A stretch of DNA of 64,000 nucleotides. It comes from Hirsutella rhossiliensis (Eukaryota > Ascomycota > Sordariomycetes > Hypocreales > Ophiocordycipitaceae). The DNA lies in assembly GCF_020360975.1 (NCBI RefSeq), contig NW_025408670.1:1798001-1862000 (forward strand), in the 5' to 3' direction. Below are positions 34,690 through 47,593 of the stretch, one piece after another. Position 1 is the stretch's first letter. Each line of letters begins with the position of its first letter. The position numbers were made by a program, and so were the translations under genes. A model generated the notes under the pieces. That model did no database searches. It was not told the origin of the DNA and worked only from the letters and a program-made list of their open reading frames with translations.

Positions 34690-37290
34690 CTCTTCCTTAG
34701 CGACTTTCCGACCTAAGATACTAATAAAAAGGGCGCGGTAATAACGGGTAAGGTTTTCTTCCTAAGTATATAAGTAAGTAAATAAACTATTAATAGAACT
34801 TTTCTCCTTAATTATAATCCTTTCCCTTTACGTCCTTTATTCCTCCCTTTACCTATAACCTACTTATTTAGCTCTTTCTTATTTTTACTTACGTACTTCC
34901 TTCTTTAGATAATTATCTACTACCCCCTATATATACTCCTAAGTATTCGCACTTATTATTCTTAGGGGCGTTAAGGAAATAAAGTATTTAGCGTCTTTAC
35001 TAGTTTATAGCTTTAAATATAGCTAGATTAAATAAGCTATAGAGTCTTATAGGCTAATCGTTATTACGTTACTAGTAGTCCTACTTAAATATATAGAATT
35101 ATAGTTATTAATATCTTAGTAGTAGTTTTAATATATTCCTAGGTTTTTAACTCCTTTAACTTAGGAGGGTTTAAAACCTAGTATAAACCTTATAAGGACT
35201 ATAGCTAAAGAGGCTATTACTATACTTTATTTCTAGGGAGTAATAGGGCATACTATAAGCGTTACTAAAGTCTTTAGCTTTAAGGTAATTAACTAAGCGC
35301 CTAGTAATTTTAAAGTCCTAAGGCGAGTTAGTAGTTAGGCTATCTACCTTTCTTCCCTACTAGCTCCTTATTAAGTTATTAGCGGGGGTATAGTTATAAG
35401 TCTTTTACTCCTCTATACGTTTAAAGGAGTTATTAGTAGTAGGCGAGGAGTAGGCCTAATTAGCTATATATTAAAGGGGGAGAATAAAAGTATTATCTCT
35501 ATATAGATAAAAGGACTAGTAAGGGCGCTTAGCTCTTTCCTTTATAAGCTCTAGGGTAGGGATCCTATCTCGAGGTTACTTAAGGAAAGGCTACTTAGTT
35601 AAAATAAGGAGCTCGATTTAGTTAACGCTTAAGGTAACGAAGGACTAGGTCTATTCTCGATTCCTATTAACGTAATTAGATAGTTAAGGGTCTTTTTAGG
35701 GAAGAGTTTTATAAAGAAACTATATATAGCTTAAGCGATTAAGTTAGGTTACTCTATAAGGGCAGCTAGCGTAGATAGCTCCTTTCTCGCTTTCCTTACT
35801 ATATAAGCTAGTTCTATATCTCTTTAAAGCGGTAGTCTTTATTTAGTAGGCCTATTTAAGAGGTTAACTACCTCTAGGACTTCCTAGAGGTCTTATTCTT
35901 CCTAGTCTCCTAAGATAATATAGTTATATTAGTAAATCCGCTCGCTCCTAAGAATCCTTATAGGAATAACTCCGCTAAAGGTCGTTAAACTTTAATTAAA
36001 TAGTATCCTTTATAGTCGTTTAACCTTACTATTAAACTACTAGGAAACTCTACCGCCCTATAATATTACTTATATATAATTAAGCTTATTCGCTATAATA
36101 GCTTAGATTCTATATATTAGCCTATTAATATAGCTTTTTATACTTATCCTCTTATCTAGCTTAAAGAAATACTAGTCTTAGTATAAGATCTTATTTATTT
36201 ATAGGGCTTCTTACGTTGCCCTATACCTTTACTTTAAAACTACTTTAACTTTTAAGTATTACTATTTAATTATCTTAAAGCATAGCTCGACTATACTTTT
36301 AACTTAGTATTAAACTATTATTAAGGCTAAGTAGCCGTATTCTTACCCTTCTTACTAAGTAGTATAAGGGACTAGCGTATAAGTAAAGTTATAAGGAACT
36401 TAGAGGATATAAAGAAACTACCGCTATACTTATAGGAATATATAGAGTTTAGTATATCGTCCCTCTTTCTAAGCATTAAATATAACTAGGTTTCCTTCTC
36501 TATAGTCTTAAAGGAACGCCCCTTAGTAAAGTCCCCCTTTATTTATACCTACTAAAAAGTTAATAACTTTAGTTATATACCTTTATTTATATATAAAGTA
36601 ACTAAGGTTAAAGGTAGGAGCGGTAAACTTAATTAAATGCTCCCTATTATTTAAGTATTTATAATACTTCTTATATCTATCTTTTATATCTTTAATAAGT
36701 TCCCCTTAATAGTCGGTATAAACTAATAGCGGGTAAGGTAAAAGGTATACCGCGTTCTTAATACCTTTTATTAAGATTTTAATTATCGCGCTAAGGCTAA
36801 AACTTATAGCTTATTATTTATCGATAACTTTATAAAGAAAGTTATATACGTCGACGATATACTTTTCTTAGTAGGCCTTATTCCTAGTAAATCCGTTTAT
36901 TTTTTTAACGCCCTTATATATTATCTAAGCGTCTTTAAAGGTAATATCCCGCCGCTTAATAAGGCCTATTAGTATTAAGTACTAATAATCTCTATAGATA
37001 TACTAAGGAGGTTACTTTTACCTATAATCGTCTCGTTAGTTTTAGTCTACGAACTTTTCCTTATCTTTAGTATAAAAGCGCCCTTCGCCGCCTTCTACTT
37101 TAACTTTACTATAGTAAGTAAGTAAAATAAAGCTCCTACTCCTAAATAGTAATACGCTAAAGAAGATAGCGGTATTTTTAGGGAGGTCTATAGCCGGGCC
37201 TAAGATACTATTTAAGTTTACTACTATATCTTAGGAAAGAGTAAAGTAAGTAAAAGAGAGAAAAAAGATAAGATTAAATAGTTAAGGTAA
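34690..37290 (-). pseudogene. Element 5 minus-strand reading frame of unknown function
   Basis: About 860 codons readable in one frame from near 37290 to the 3' LTR, with stops limited to former Gln/Trp codons. It has an N-terminal charged region with Gln-rich stretches, long helical segments in the middle, and a C-terminal Glu/Lys/Arg/Gln-rich segment (about 34830-34950) that would form a coiled coil. It lies downstream of pol on the same strand but is separated from it by a + strand frame. I do not recognise it. An env-like protein is not supported, as I see no clear signal peptide or membrane anchor. It may be a captured gene or a nested element. Confidence 0.4.
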
Positions 37291-37730
37291 GTAGTTCTAA
37301 GTTATAACGCTAAGAGGCTAAGTATTATATATATATATAAGAGTTATATTAATAGAAGGGATTATTATAAGTAAGGAAGTATATAAAGTATATATATATA
37401 TATATATATAGAAGGAAGAAAAAGGAAGAAAGAAGAAGGAAGGAAGAAAAAGGGTATAGTAAGAGGAATAAATAGTTATTAAAGCGCGCGGTTATTAGTT
37501 ACTTTAGCTAGCTTTTATAGTAGTAAGGTCTTAGGCGTATTTAAGGGTTACGCTTAAATAGCTTCTTTTACTAGTTATTAATTAATAAGCTATTTAATCT
37601 CTACCCTTTTCTTCTCTTCTTTACTCTTTCTATTCCTTTTTTTTCTCTTCTCTCTTCTATCTTCTTTATTTCTTTAGACCGCTACCTCTTATCTTCTCCT
37701 TTTATAACTACCTCTTTTTCCTTATTATAT
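37291..37730. promoter_or_regulatory. Divergent intergenic region with TA microsatellite and pyrimidine tract
   Basis: Between the two divergent frames of element 5. A (TA)n run lies at about 37391-37411, purine-rich DNA at 37411-37460, and a CT-rich tract at 37600-37710 just before the + strand frame, a common fungal core-promoter feature. No coding signal. Confidence 0.4.
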
Positions 37731-39900
37731 CTCGCAAGACCGCTAAACTTAAAACTAAAGAGCTATTAGATATCGTTAACCTCTTTTTAACTACTTTTCT
37801 ATAACCTTCCCTTATTACTATTACTCTTCTTACTTAGAATTATTATACTAAGGTCTTTCCTCTTTATATAGAGTACTTTTAAGTAATAACTATCTAACTT
37901 ATTTAATCTCGCTTAGCTCGTTCTAACTATCTTCTTCTATAGATCTATAATTACTTTAAGACCTAGGTCTATAATAGAAATAATATCGGTTACTAAGGGT
38001 TTCTAATTTATATAGAAATTGCTTTTTAGTTATAGGTTCCGTTAAAAGCTCCCGATATTATTAAGATTAAAGCGCGTAGTCGCTCTCCTCTCTCTTACTT
38101 TCTTAAGAGCACGCTAGGTTAGTATAATTATAAGAATATACCCTTATATTCCTATTTTACTATTATAAAGAAATAATAGGCATAGGGAGGCTTTATAGAA
38201 TAAGCTAGTAAAAAGAGGCTCTATAATATAGTCTAAGGGAATAACCCTTAAAAGACAAAGACCTCTACTAGACATCTATACCTTCCTCTAGGAAAAGCAG
38301 GTTAGGATAAGCCTATCCTTATAAATAAAAATATGTATTTTATGCATAAGTTAATTACGAGCAGAACGGATACCCTATTGCCTATTTTAGCCTAGCGGTT
38401 CCGAAGATATCCGCGATACGAGAATAGGTAGGGCATAGAACATTCTAGTTAAATCCACTACTTATACTAGAACCTATAGTCTTACGTTAACCATTACGCT
38501 ATAATCAGACTACCTACTAAGTTAGGAGGATATACTATAGATAGAGCTTTTTAAGCACTGTTAAATATACTAGACAGCTAACTAATTAGTCTACTAGTAG
38601 GCGAGCAATAGTCTATAAAAGACAAAGGATTTCCCTAGGAGTAGTAGATAGAATAAGTAAGTTCGTAAGTATCTTTTATAACGCTATTCTTTTAATATAT
38701 TATTTAGCCCCTTATATGCTCGTTATAAATTCCGGACGAAATCCTACCCTATACTCCTTTAACCGATCTCTCCGCTTACGTTATCGATTACCCGATTCTA
38801 CGCTTATTACTTATACCTTCTTATAATAATTAAATCGTCTTCTATGCCCTTTATTATAGACGTTGGCTAGTAACCTATATCCCTATAAAAATCGCTTATC
38901 TATATAAATACTTCTTTTCTTAGCTTAGTTTAAAGTAGTAAGAATACTCTTAAGTAGTCTTAATTACTTTATATAAAACTTATAATCCTTACCTTTATTA
39001 AAGGTATATTTAAACTTATTAAATAACTATAACTTCCGCTTATAAGTATATTATATTTCCTTTTTATAAGTATATCTCTCTTCTAGGCACTACTAGCGGT
39101 TCTTACGCTAACTATATTTAGGATTCGACTAAAGCGCCTATTTATAAATAGCGGCACTTCCTTAGATATTATAGGGCTACTTATAACCTTAATAGATTCG
39201 CTAACTATATATATAGTTATAATTTCCGCACCGACCTTAAGACTAATAAATTTTATAATAAGTATATTAATAATAAGACCGCCCCTTATCTTCTTTATAA
39301 TATCCTTAATCCCTTTAGTCCTACTAAGGATTTAGAGGAAGGGGAGGAAATTAACCTTACGCCCGTTTTACTTAGAAAGAGATTATATAGGTTTAACGAG
39401 CTCTCTCTTAAGTAATAATTAAATAGTCTTTAAGTTCGCTTTATAGTAGTTTATAATAGGTTTACTAAGAGTAGGTAGCTTTATTTAGTCGCTATCTTTA
39501 GTAGTAAAAGTTTTTCTCTTAAAGTTATATACGTTTAATTTAATAAGTTAAAAATATATTAAAATTTATATTATAAGCGCGTTTATTTTCGCTATAGTAG
39601 GTCTCCCTCTTTATAATAAAGAATAAATATCCCTATCTATAAAGTAAAAACTCTTATTCTTAAGGGAGGTAAGTAATAAGAATATTTATTTTCTTACTTT
39701 ATTATTTAATTATATCTTTATTTATCTTCTTTAAGGTAGTAAAGGGTAGGTTATTATTAAGGAAGGGTAGGAAATATTATTTTTATTTACTTAGGGAGCC
39801 TTAGGTAGAAAATTTAAAATAATAAGGTAGTAGGTAAAGCGCTTATAAATATCTTAGCTACTATAGTTATCCTTTAATTAAATAGTTAAACGGTGCCTTA
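37731..39900 (+). pseudogene. Element 5 antisense (+ strand) reading frame, interrupted by solo LTR
   Basis: Probable start at 37731 (ATA for ATG, then SRKTAKLKTKE-like) after a CT-rich tract. It runs to 38128, and leaving out the solo LTR 38129-38825 with one ATAAT it continues in the same frame to about 39900 (about 490 codons). The C-terminal half has a charged segment (DLEEGEEI) and many Tyr/Phe/Arg. That the frame survives precise removal of the insert supports real coding. No family recognised. It is antisense to the element's gag-pol. Confidence 0.5.
38129..38825 (+). repeat. Solo LTR of a further retrotransposon family, copy 1
   Basis: 697 bp with ends TATAAGAA...TTCTTATA (RIP form of TG...CA) and a perfect 5-bp duplication ATAAT (38124-38128 and 38826-38830). 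It is only partly RIP-mutated, with many CpA/TpG kept. Inverted relative to 51686-52381. Confidence 0.8.
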
Positions 39901-40299
39901 GTTACTAGTTAGGTTCTAGCGTGCTTCTTATAATAGTTATAGATTTTTATCTTTACTACCTTTTCCTCCCTAGCTCCTTTTTACCTCCTCTTTTTCTTAT
40001 TAGATTAGCGTCTTTAGGGCTCCTATATAGAGATCCTTTTTTACTTTACTAAGTTACGGTAGCTAAACCTTAATCGTATACCTTAGGCCTTTCTTAGGTA
40101 TCTATAGTCGCTCTTCTTCCTCTTCCTAGCTTTAATCCTTCTAAGGTTTATTAGGGAGTTATTATAACTATAGTACTATTTAATCTAAGGCTTCTTTACT
40201 TAGTAGGAGTAGTAAATTATCTACTTTATTTATTATTTCTTCCTTCCTCCTCTTATTAAGAGTAATCTTATCCTAGAGTAACTAGTCGTCCTTAGTAAA

Positions 40300-43200
40300 G
40301 CACTACTAACCTTCTTTATCCTTTTTAAACTTCTTTAAATACTCTCCTAAGATTATCTTATTAAGTATAATTCTATTTAAAGTCTTAATCCTATACGCCC
40401 TAGACTACTTTAAGTGCGATATTACTTAAAAGAGACCGTTCTACCTTATTTAATACTTAGCTTACCTCCCTAAATTATTTAATTATCTTACGTTAAATAG
40501 TAAGATAAGGTCTCTAAGTTATAAGCTTTCTTTCCTTATTATATACTTATTAGCTTTATCTATCCTCTTTACTAATTAATTCTAATATCTTATTACTCTT
40601 TTCTTAGCTTCTTTTATATCTTTTTCTTTCCTTTTTAAAACTTATACTTATACTTTAAATAATTCTTTTCTTATCTTTACTTTATCTTAGTTAATTAGTC
40701 GCTAAGTTAAGTATTCTACCTTAAGAGGTAGTACCGGTTCCTATTTATATAGTAGGTAGAAAGCTAATATTCTATAAGACTTTTTAACTACTATTCGGTC
40801 TATAAGGATTACTTAGTTAAGGTATTTAATCTACTTACCCTTTTTCTTTACTATTTTTATAAGTACTATTATTAACCTTTAGTACCTTTATTTTACTACC
40901 GCGTTTGCCTTTAGATTATATACTAAAGTTTAAATAACTTTAACGCTTATATCCTTTAAGATATACTTAAAGTCTTTCTTTATTTTAAGCCCTCTATCGA
41001 TTATAATATATAGTATTACGCTATACCTATAAATAATAAAGAGTATAAATTTAGTTATAGCTCCCGCGGTAATTTCTTTAACTAAGGTTACTTCTACCTA
41101 TCTAGTAAGGTCGTCTTATACTTCTATAAGGTACGAATACCTATAATTAAATAGTATATACTAGCTATTAAAGTAAATCTTACTTATAGGGTAGCTAGGC
41201 GCGGTCGCGGTTATAACTTCTTAGGGTCTCTTAGTTATAAAGTATTAGTATTCTTTATAAGAAGAAATTACGCCGTAAATATTATTTTAAAGGCTAGCCT
41301 ACTAATACCTATCCTTTATAAACGTATATATAACTTATTATCCTTTATATCCTATTTACGCGTAGTACTTTATAATAATCCTTTTCTATTCTTTTAGGTC
41401 GTCTACGACTAGTATAGGTCTCCTTTCTTCCTTCTTAGGGAGTTGCTAAGGCTTTTAATCTTTAATATAGAAATTTAGACTCTTTAAATATAACTTCCTA
41501 TAGTCTTATTTAAAAAGGCCCTCCGGCCGTTTTAACGTTTAAAGGAAGTCTATAATTATCCTCGATTCCTTTAAGTAGTCCCCTTATAGCTTAGTCCCTT
41601 ATATTACGTTTAAGTAAAAGTCTATAAATTCTTTAATGTCGCCTTTTATTTCCTTATTTAATATATTAGAAGGTCCTTTAGGCTTTCTTAAGAGTCTATT
41701 AGCTATACTATTCTTCTTACCTTTAATATATTATATAGTAAAGTTAAAGAGGAAAATATAGCTTATCTAGCGAGTTACTATAGCTCTAGGGACGTCTTTA
41801 AGGGCACCTTTTAGTTAATTAACTAGGACCTATATATTAGTTTCTAAGATAAAATATACGCTATATAAGTATATTCTTAGTCTCTTAAGTATACTTAATA
41901 TAGCCTTATACTCCCTCTTTATTATATTATATTTAGTTTCTACTAGTAACTACGTTTTACTTTCGAACTTTATAGGGCGCCTCTTTTTATCGACGATTTA
42001 TATTAAGACTACCCCCTAGCTAAGTAGACTAGTATTATATATTAAAATAATATCTCCTCTTCTTAGGCTAACGTTAATAGATACTAGAAAGACTAAATTA
42101 GTAATAACTTCCTTAAAGGTAGCTATCGCTTTTATTTATCTATCTCCTTATTCCTAATAAACTTCTTTCTTTAATAGGTCTATAAAGGGTTTTACTAAGA
42201 TAGCGAACTATTTAATCTAGATTTAATAGTATCCTATAATATTAAGGAAAGCTTTAATATATATTATATTAAGGTATCTTATCTATTCCTTAATTTTAAT
42301 AACTTTAGCTTTTATAGGGCACCTTCTATTTATTTTATAAATATAACTAATAACTTTAGTTACTTACTAATAGAATTTCGATTTAGCCCCTATAATTATA
42401 TAACTAAAGAGTTCGACGTTAACTAAGACTTTATTAAGGTTAATAAGGTATTCGAAGATAAATCTCCTTACTCTTAGCGCTACCTCTTTATTATTATATA
42501 TTATATTAGGCCCCTTAATACCTATATTATTAAGGAAATTCCTATAGATATTTAGTATAAAGTCTTATAGGATTCTTTATATTATCCTTATAAATTAGCT
42601 AACTAAGTTTATAGCCCCTTAAGGGAGTATATATATATATAAGAAGCTAATAAGTATCGCGAATATTATTAAGTTATAGCTTTTAATATTAAGAGGGATT
42701 TAATTATAGCCTAAAAAAAGGTCTAGGAGAGAAAGGATCTTATATATTAAGAAGTAGTTACTAAACTTATTTATATTTAGCGGTAGGTTTATATCTCTTA
42801 TTATAATAGTATTTATATATGTAGCGGAATTAATTAAGCGTAGTCCTTTATCTTTCTTTACTACTAGGAAAAAAGGGTTCTTATAAGGCCTATACCTTTC
42901 TTTAAGGACTCTTATTTTTAGTTTAATTTTAAGGATATTAATAACTTTCTACTCTATTACTTTTAAGATTAGGATTAAGGCTACTTACTATACCTTATAT
43001 TCTATTATCTTAATAACCTATAGTAGGGCTATAGCTAGGTCGACTCTACCTCTTTCTATAAAGTCCTAGGATAACGCTACTTCCTTATTAAATAGAATAC
43101 TATTAAAGATCCGGATTTCTACCTTTATAAGAAAGCCCTTAAATTATTTATAAATTACTTTAAGTCTTTCTTATATTAGCCGCTTTCCTTTTTATATACT

Positions 43201-43700
43201 TAAGAATTTTCCTATTAAGTATTCTAAGTAGGGTCTAGGCTATATCTTATCTTTAATAGTATTTTATTTAATCTTCTTTTAGTTAAGGTCCCCTTTTAGC
43301 GTTAAGCCGTTTAATAAAGTATCGTTAATAAGGTTAATCTTATTTACTTTTCTTTTAAAGAGAGTATTAACTCTTAGATTATATAATCTAATAGGTCGTT
43401 TCCTCCTTATCTTAACTTTAACCTTCTAGATCTTTTAGAACTTCTTTCTAGCTTTAATAATATTTTTCTTAAATTCTCTTATAGCCTCTATAACTATAAC
43501 TTTAATAATCTCTTTTACTATCTTAAATCTAATAGCTAGAATCGCCTTATCTCCTTCGTTTATAATTAATTACTATTATACTAGTACTATTAAGGGCTTA
43601 TTTACGCTAGTATAAGCTAGGTTAGGGACTTAGTTAGCACCCCCTTTATAACTAAGGATCTTACCTCCTAGTAAGAAAATCTCAGCTATTAAGGTATCTA
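40300..43700 (-). pseudogene. Element 5 pol: RT, RNase H, integrase (RIP-mutated)
   Basis: Read from high to low coordinates. RT has a KKDKGLRLI block near 42845, LGYNQ near 42710 and the GxKGPxxxYNNEEV-like region near 42480-42540, well known in one clade of fungal gypsy polyproteins. RNase H around 42250-41700 includes GVVL, the KREYKAxL segment and the VTRxIS-like end. The integrase zinc-binding domain is near 41340 and the catalytic core at 41130-40850. All stops are former Gln/Trp codons. Confidence 0.8.
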
Positions 43701-45499
43701 TAAGGGTTTCTCTTTATAATTATTAAGTAGCTCCTAAGTTATCTTCTTTAACTTCTATTACTAAAGCGTAAAAAAATTTTCTTAGGAGCTAGGTAGCTAT
43801 TTCCTATATAGCCTCCTTAAGCTTTAGTCTTTTATATATATCTTTATTAACTATTAAAGTTATAGCCTAAAAGGATTTTACTATATCGACCTTATCTAGA
43901 AGCTCCTATTTAATAGCTCTTACCGCTAGCGTAACTACCTAAATAGTACCGATCTAATATTTAACCTATATATCCTTATTTCTTAGGGAATAATTAAATA
44001 ATATATACGCGGCTTTAATAAATAGTATACCTAGGATAAAAGGGACTAAGACTCCGTTTAGCGTAATATAAAGATAGATTAGTATTTAGGCTATACCTAG
44101 ATAGAGATTAGTCTTTACCTCCTTAACTATATCTATAAGGGACCTAGTATATACTATTATTAATACTCTTATTAATAGGATTTTAAGCCTATATATATTT
44201 ACGTATCTTTTAGTAATAAGGTTTCTTTTAAACTTAGTATCGATTAAGGCGCTTAGAACTTTAGCTTTCTAGCTACTAAGTTATACTTAAATATAGGGTA
44301 GGTCTTATATATACTTAAGTAAGCGGAAAGGTATAAGGACTATATTTATATATATTATAGGAATTGCTATAAGGTCTTTTAAAGTTATCTCTTAGTATCT
44401 TATTAAGAGTGCTACTTCCTATATAATAAATTCGTCTTTCTTTAGTCTTATTACCTTTAAAGTTTATTAATTAAATAGTCCTTAAGCTAGTTATATTATA
44501 CTAATTATATTAGTTATAAACCTAACTTCCTTTAATACTTATTAGACTTTAAGGTACTTATAATCCGATTCTTTATAAGTAAGGTAAGTAAGCTTAATCG
44601 GTTCGACCTAGTATTCTTTATCTTATTCTTTAACTTATATTAAAGCTACCGCGAGTTTTCCTTATAGATATTTAAGGAGGAGTAAACTACTCTTTATATT
44701 ATCTTTAGCTACTTTTATAACCGTTATTATAGCTCTATAAGGTCTTATATTACTCTCTACTTTCTTTAAGGTCTAGAATTTAATGTTTTCTATACCTTAG
44801 GCTATATTTATATATCTTATACTAAGTCTCTTACTTAGTTAGGGAATAAAGTTAATTAAGTAATTTAAAGGGATTAGTATTCTTTTATATATAATTTCTC
44901 TAATAATTTTATCTATAAGTCTATCAAACTTCTTATCTAAATCTACTTTATATCTATAGTATATAAGGATAATCTTTAAGCTAGTTTTTACTATTCTTAT
45001 TATCTCGATTTCCTTTACGTCCTCTTTAACTCTTTATTTTTTCCCCTTATAAGTATTAATCCATACTATAGTTATATAGATTATCTAATAATATATATTA
45101 CTTTATTATATATTATCTATAATTATAATAACCGATATCCTTCTTACTTCTTTTCTTATCTCGCTTACTTTTAGATTCCTTAATTTCTACTTATATAGGC
45201 TTCTATATCTTTAGAACTAGTCTAGGAAACCGGATTCTCTTTTACTAATAGCTTAATTTAGGTAAGATAGTATAACTATAGCTTTAACCTATTTTATAAG
45301 TAGTAATATAAAGGAGTCTAGCTATATATCTACCTAGTATATAATAAGCCTTTAAATATATATACTTATTTAAGAAAACCTATTAGTAAGTACTAAGGGA
45401 ATTACGCTTTTATTATCTTTTCTTTTAAAGTAAAGAGTCTTATTTACTACTTTATATATTATAAATCTAATCTTATAGTCCTAAGAGTATACCTTATAC

Positions 45500-47000
45500 T
45501 TATTAGGGTAGTATCTTTCTTTACTATAATAAAAGTATCTCCTAAGCTAGTTAAAAGTATTAACCTAAAACTATATATATTAATTAAATAGGTAGTAAAA
45601 TCCGATAGTATTTACGCTACCTCCTTATCTATAACTTAAAGAGTAGCTTTTACTACTAACGTATCTTTATTCCCTATTAAGCTAGTTAAATATCTACTCT
45701 TATTAGTAAGTAAGGTTAATCTTTATATCTTTAAAGGCTTTTATTAGGTCTAAGATCTCCTTTACGGGCTATCTAGGTTTCTTATTTATTTTCTTTAGCT
45801 CTTTAAGAAGTTTTTCTTTACCCTCGTTAGATTTAGCTTCCTCTATTACTTCGTTAATTTCCTTAAAGAGCTAGTCTTTCTTTAGGTTCTTAAGCTTTTA
45901 ATTATAGACTTTAGATACTAAATCTTATCGCTTAACGTCCTAGCGAGGTACTAAGTAGTTATTAATTATATAGATAAGGCTTTTATATAGGAGTTTTAAG
46001 ATAACTTTAAATATCTTTCTATTTCTCTTTATAATATTAATAATAAGCTCCTTTAGTATTATATAGTAGATAAAGTATAACTAAACTATAGATTCTTCCT
46101 AGCTATTAGGTTATACCTTACGCTATAGGTATAAGTAGAGACTAAGCTATTCTATAACTTCTATAATAGTCTTAGGCTTTTTAGTATTATAATAGTCTAA
46201 GTAGTTATTAGTAGTTTCTAGTTATTTAATATTATATATATAGTAGTATTAAAGGAGTCTCTTCTTTACTTCTTTCTAAGTAAGTCTATCTATAAGACTT
46301 TTAATAGTAAGGGCTTATATAAAGGAGATATAGACTTTAAGCTAGTCTATTTTATCCTTATAGTAGATATAGTTAATATATATCTCTTATTTAAACTTCT
46401 TAAGGAATTTAGTTATGTTTTTACCGTTAAATTTACTAATAGGTAGGAGTCGTAGTTAGTAGAGTCTTCCTATAAGGTTATCTTAGCTTCTAGTAAGTAT
46501 ATCTCTAAGTCTATTAGTAATCTTATTAATATCTACCTTAATTTTCTTTATATCGCTAGTAATAGGATTAGATAATCCCTCTTAACGGCTAGCGTTTCTA
46601 GATATAGTATACCTATAGATTATAAGGTTATAAAATTTAGAGTTAGAGTTTTCGGAGTTAAAGGATATCTTATTATAACTATCTTATTACTTACTTTCTT
46701 ATTTATTAGCGGGAGGTAAGCGTTCTCTATAAGCTATTATATAAAGGAGAGCTAAGGTTAAGGTTATTAAGGTATCCTTTATTAGTACCTATATTAGTAT
46801 TATTAGTATATATATAAGTAAGAGGTCTTAGTAGTATTTTAAAATAGTCTAGATTACGCTATTATCGTTATTTATATCTTTTAAAGTATTATATAAGGAT
46901 CGTAGTTTCTTAACTAAGTCGCTAGTATTAAGGGTTATAAGGCTAATAATAGGAGCTTAGGTTTTTTTAGTATTAGCTTATTACTTTTCCTTTACTACTA
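45500..47000 (-). pseudogene. Element 5 gag (RIP-mutated)
   Basis: Minus-strand frame near the 5' LTR. Around 46440-46400 it reads a KFNGKNxTKFLKKF-like segment, the usual capsid start of this gypsy clade, followed by a helical charged region through about 45700. The stretch from 45500 to 43700 should contain the nucleocapsid and protease, but I could not place their motifs with confidence. Confidence 0.6.
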
Positions 47001-47218
47001 GTAAAAGTATTATCTAATTATTTATTTCTTAGTAAGTCTATTACCTTATTAGGTCCCTAACTCTAGCTATTAAGGTAGTTACTACTTTAATTATTAAATC
47101 CCTAGATTTTATTTTTTTTAAATAATACCGTCGTCCTCTAGGTATTCTTAGCTTTATAAAGCTACTCGTTGCTATATAAATAAAACGGAATAACGAGTTT
47201 ACGCCCTAAAGACTAGTT

Positions 47219-47593
47219 TTAATAAGGATAAAGGTATATACTTAAAGCACGCGTAGTATATAGCTAAGGATTAGTAGAGTAATTAACTATATAATTATTT
47301 AATTATTTAGCCTATATATAGCTCTAAGGTCCTTAGGTTATAAATATAAGTCTTAGAGATTTCTTTACTCTATACCTCTTTATCTTTACTAGAGTCGCGT
47401 AACTAGCGGTATCTACTTTAAAGGGGAAAAATAAAAATTTAAATTAACTATAATTAAAGAAGATACCTAATTAGATAATTAAGGTCTTTATAACGCCTTT
47501 AAGTATACTTAGAAGTAAGTTAGAAGGGGAGTACTAAGGGTCTTATCCCCCCTTAACGGGCTAATATTTATAGGGGTGCGATCTTACCCGTTA
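47219..47593 (-). repeat. Element 5 LTR, right (5' LTR)
   Basis: Direct repeat of 34314-34687. Family A integrase sequence resumes immediately after it. Confidence 0.85.

Larger units (their letters stand above)
34314..47593 (-). mobile_element. Element 5: large Ty3/gypsy retrotransposon (RIP-mutated)
   Basis: Direct LTRs (34314-34687 and 47219-47593) flank 12.5 kb. gag and pol are on the minus strand in the right half. The left half holds a minus-strand frame and a divergent + strand frame of unknown function. A solo LTR of another family sits at 38129-38825. Family A integrase is interrupted by the whole unit. I could not resolve a clean target duplication, perhaps because of RIP or a rearrangement. 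At about 12.6 kb without the solo LTR it is unusually large for a fungal gypsy element. Confidence 0.8.

Noticed and set aside
36300..37250. Open + strand reading in element 5, including a YVDDIL-like string
   Set aside because: The + reading is a hydrophobic mirror of the more protein-like minus reading, and the apparent RT motif has no other RT blocks around it.
37391..37411. (TA)n run as a replication origin or centromere signal
   Set aside because: A simple repeat of this length is common in RIP-mutated DNA and nothing else supports such a role.
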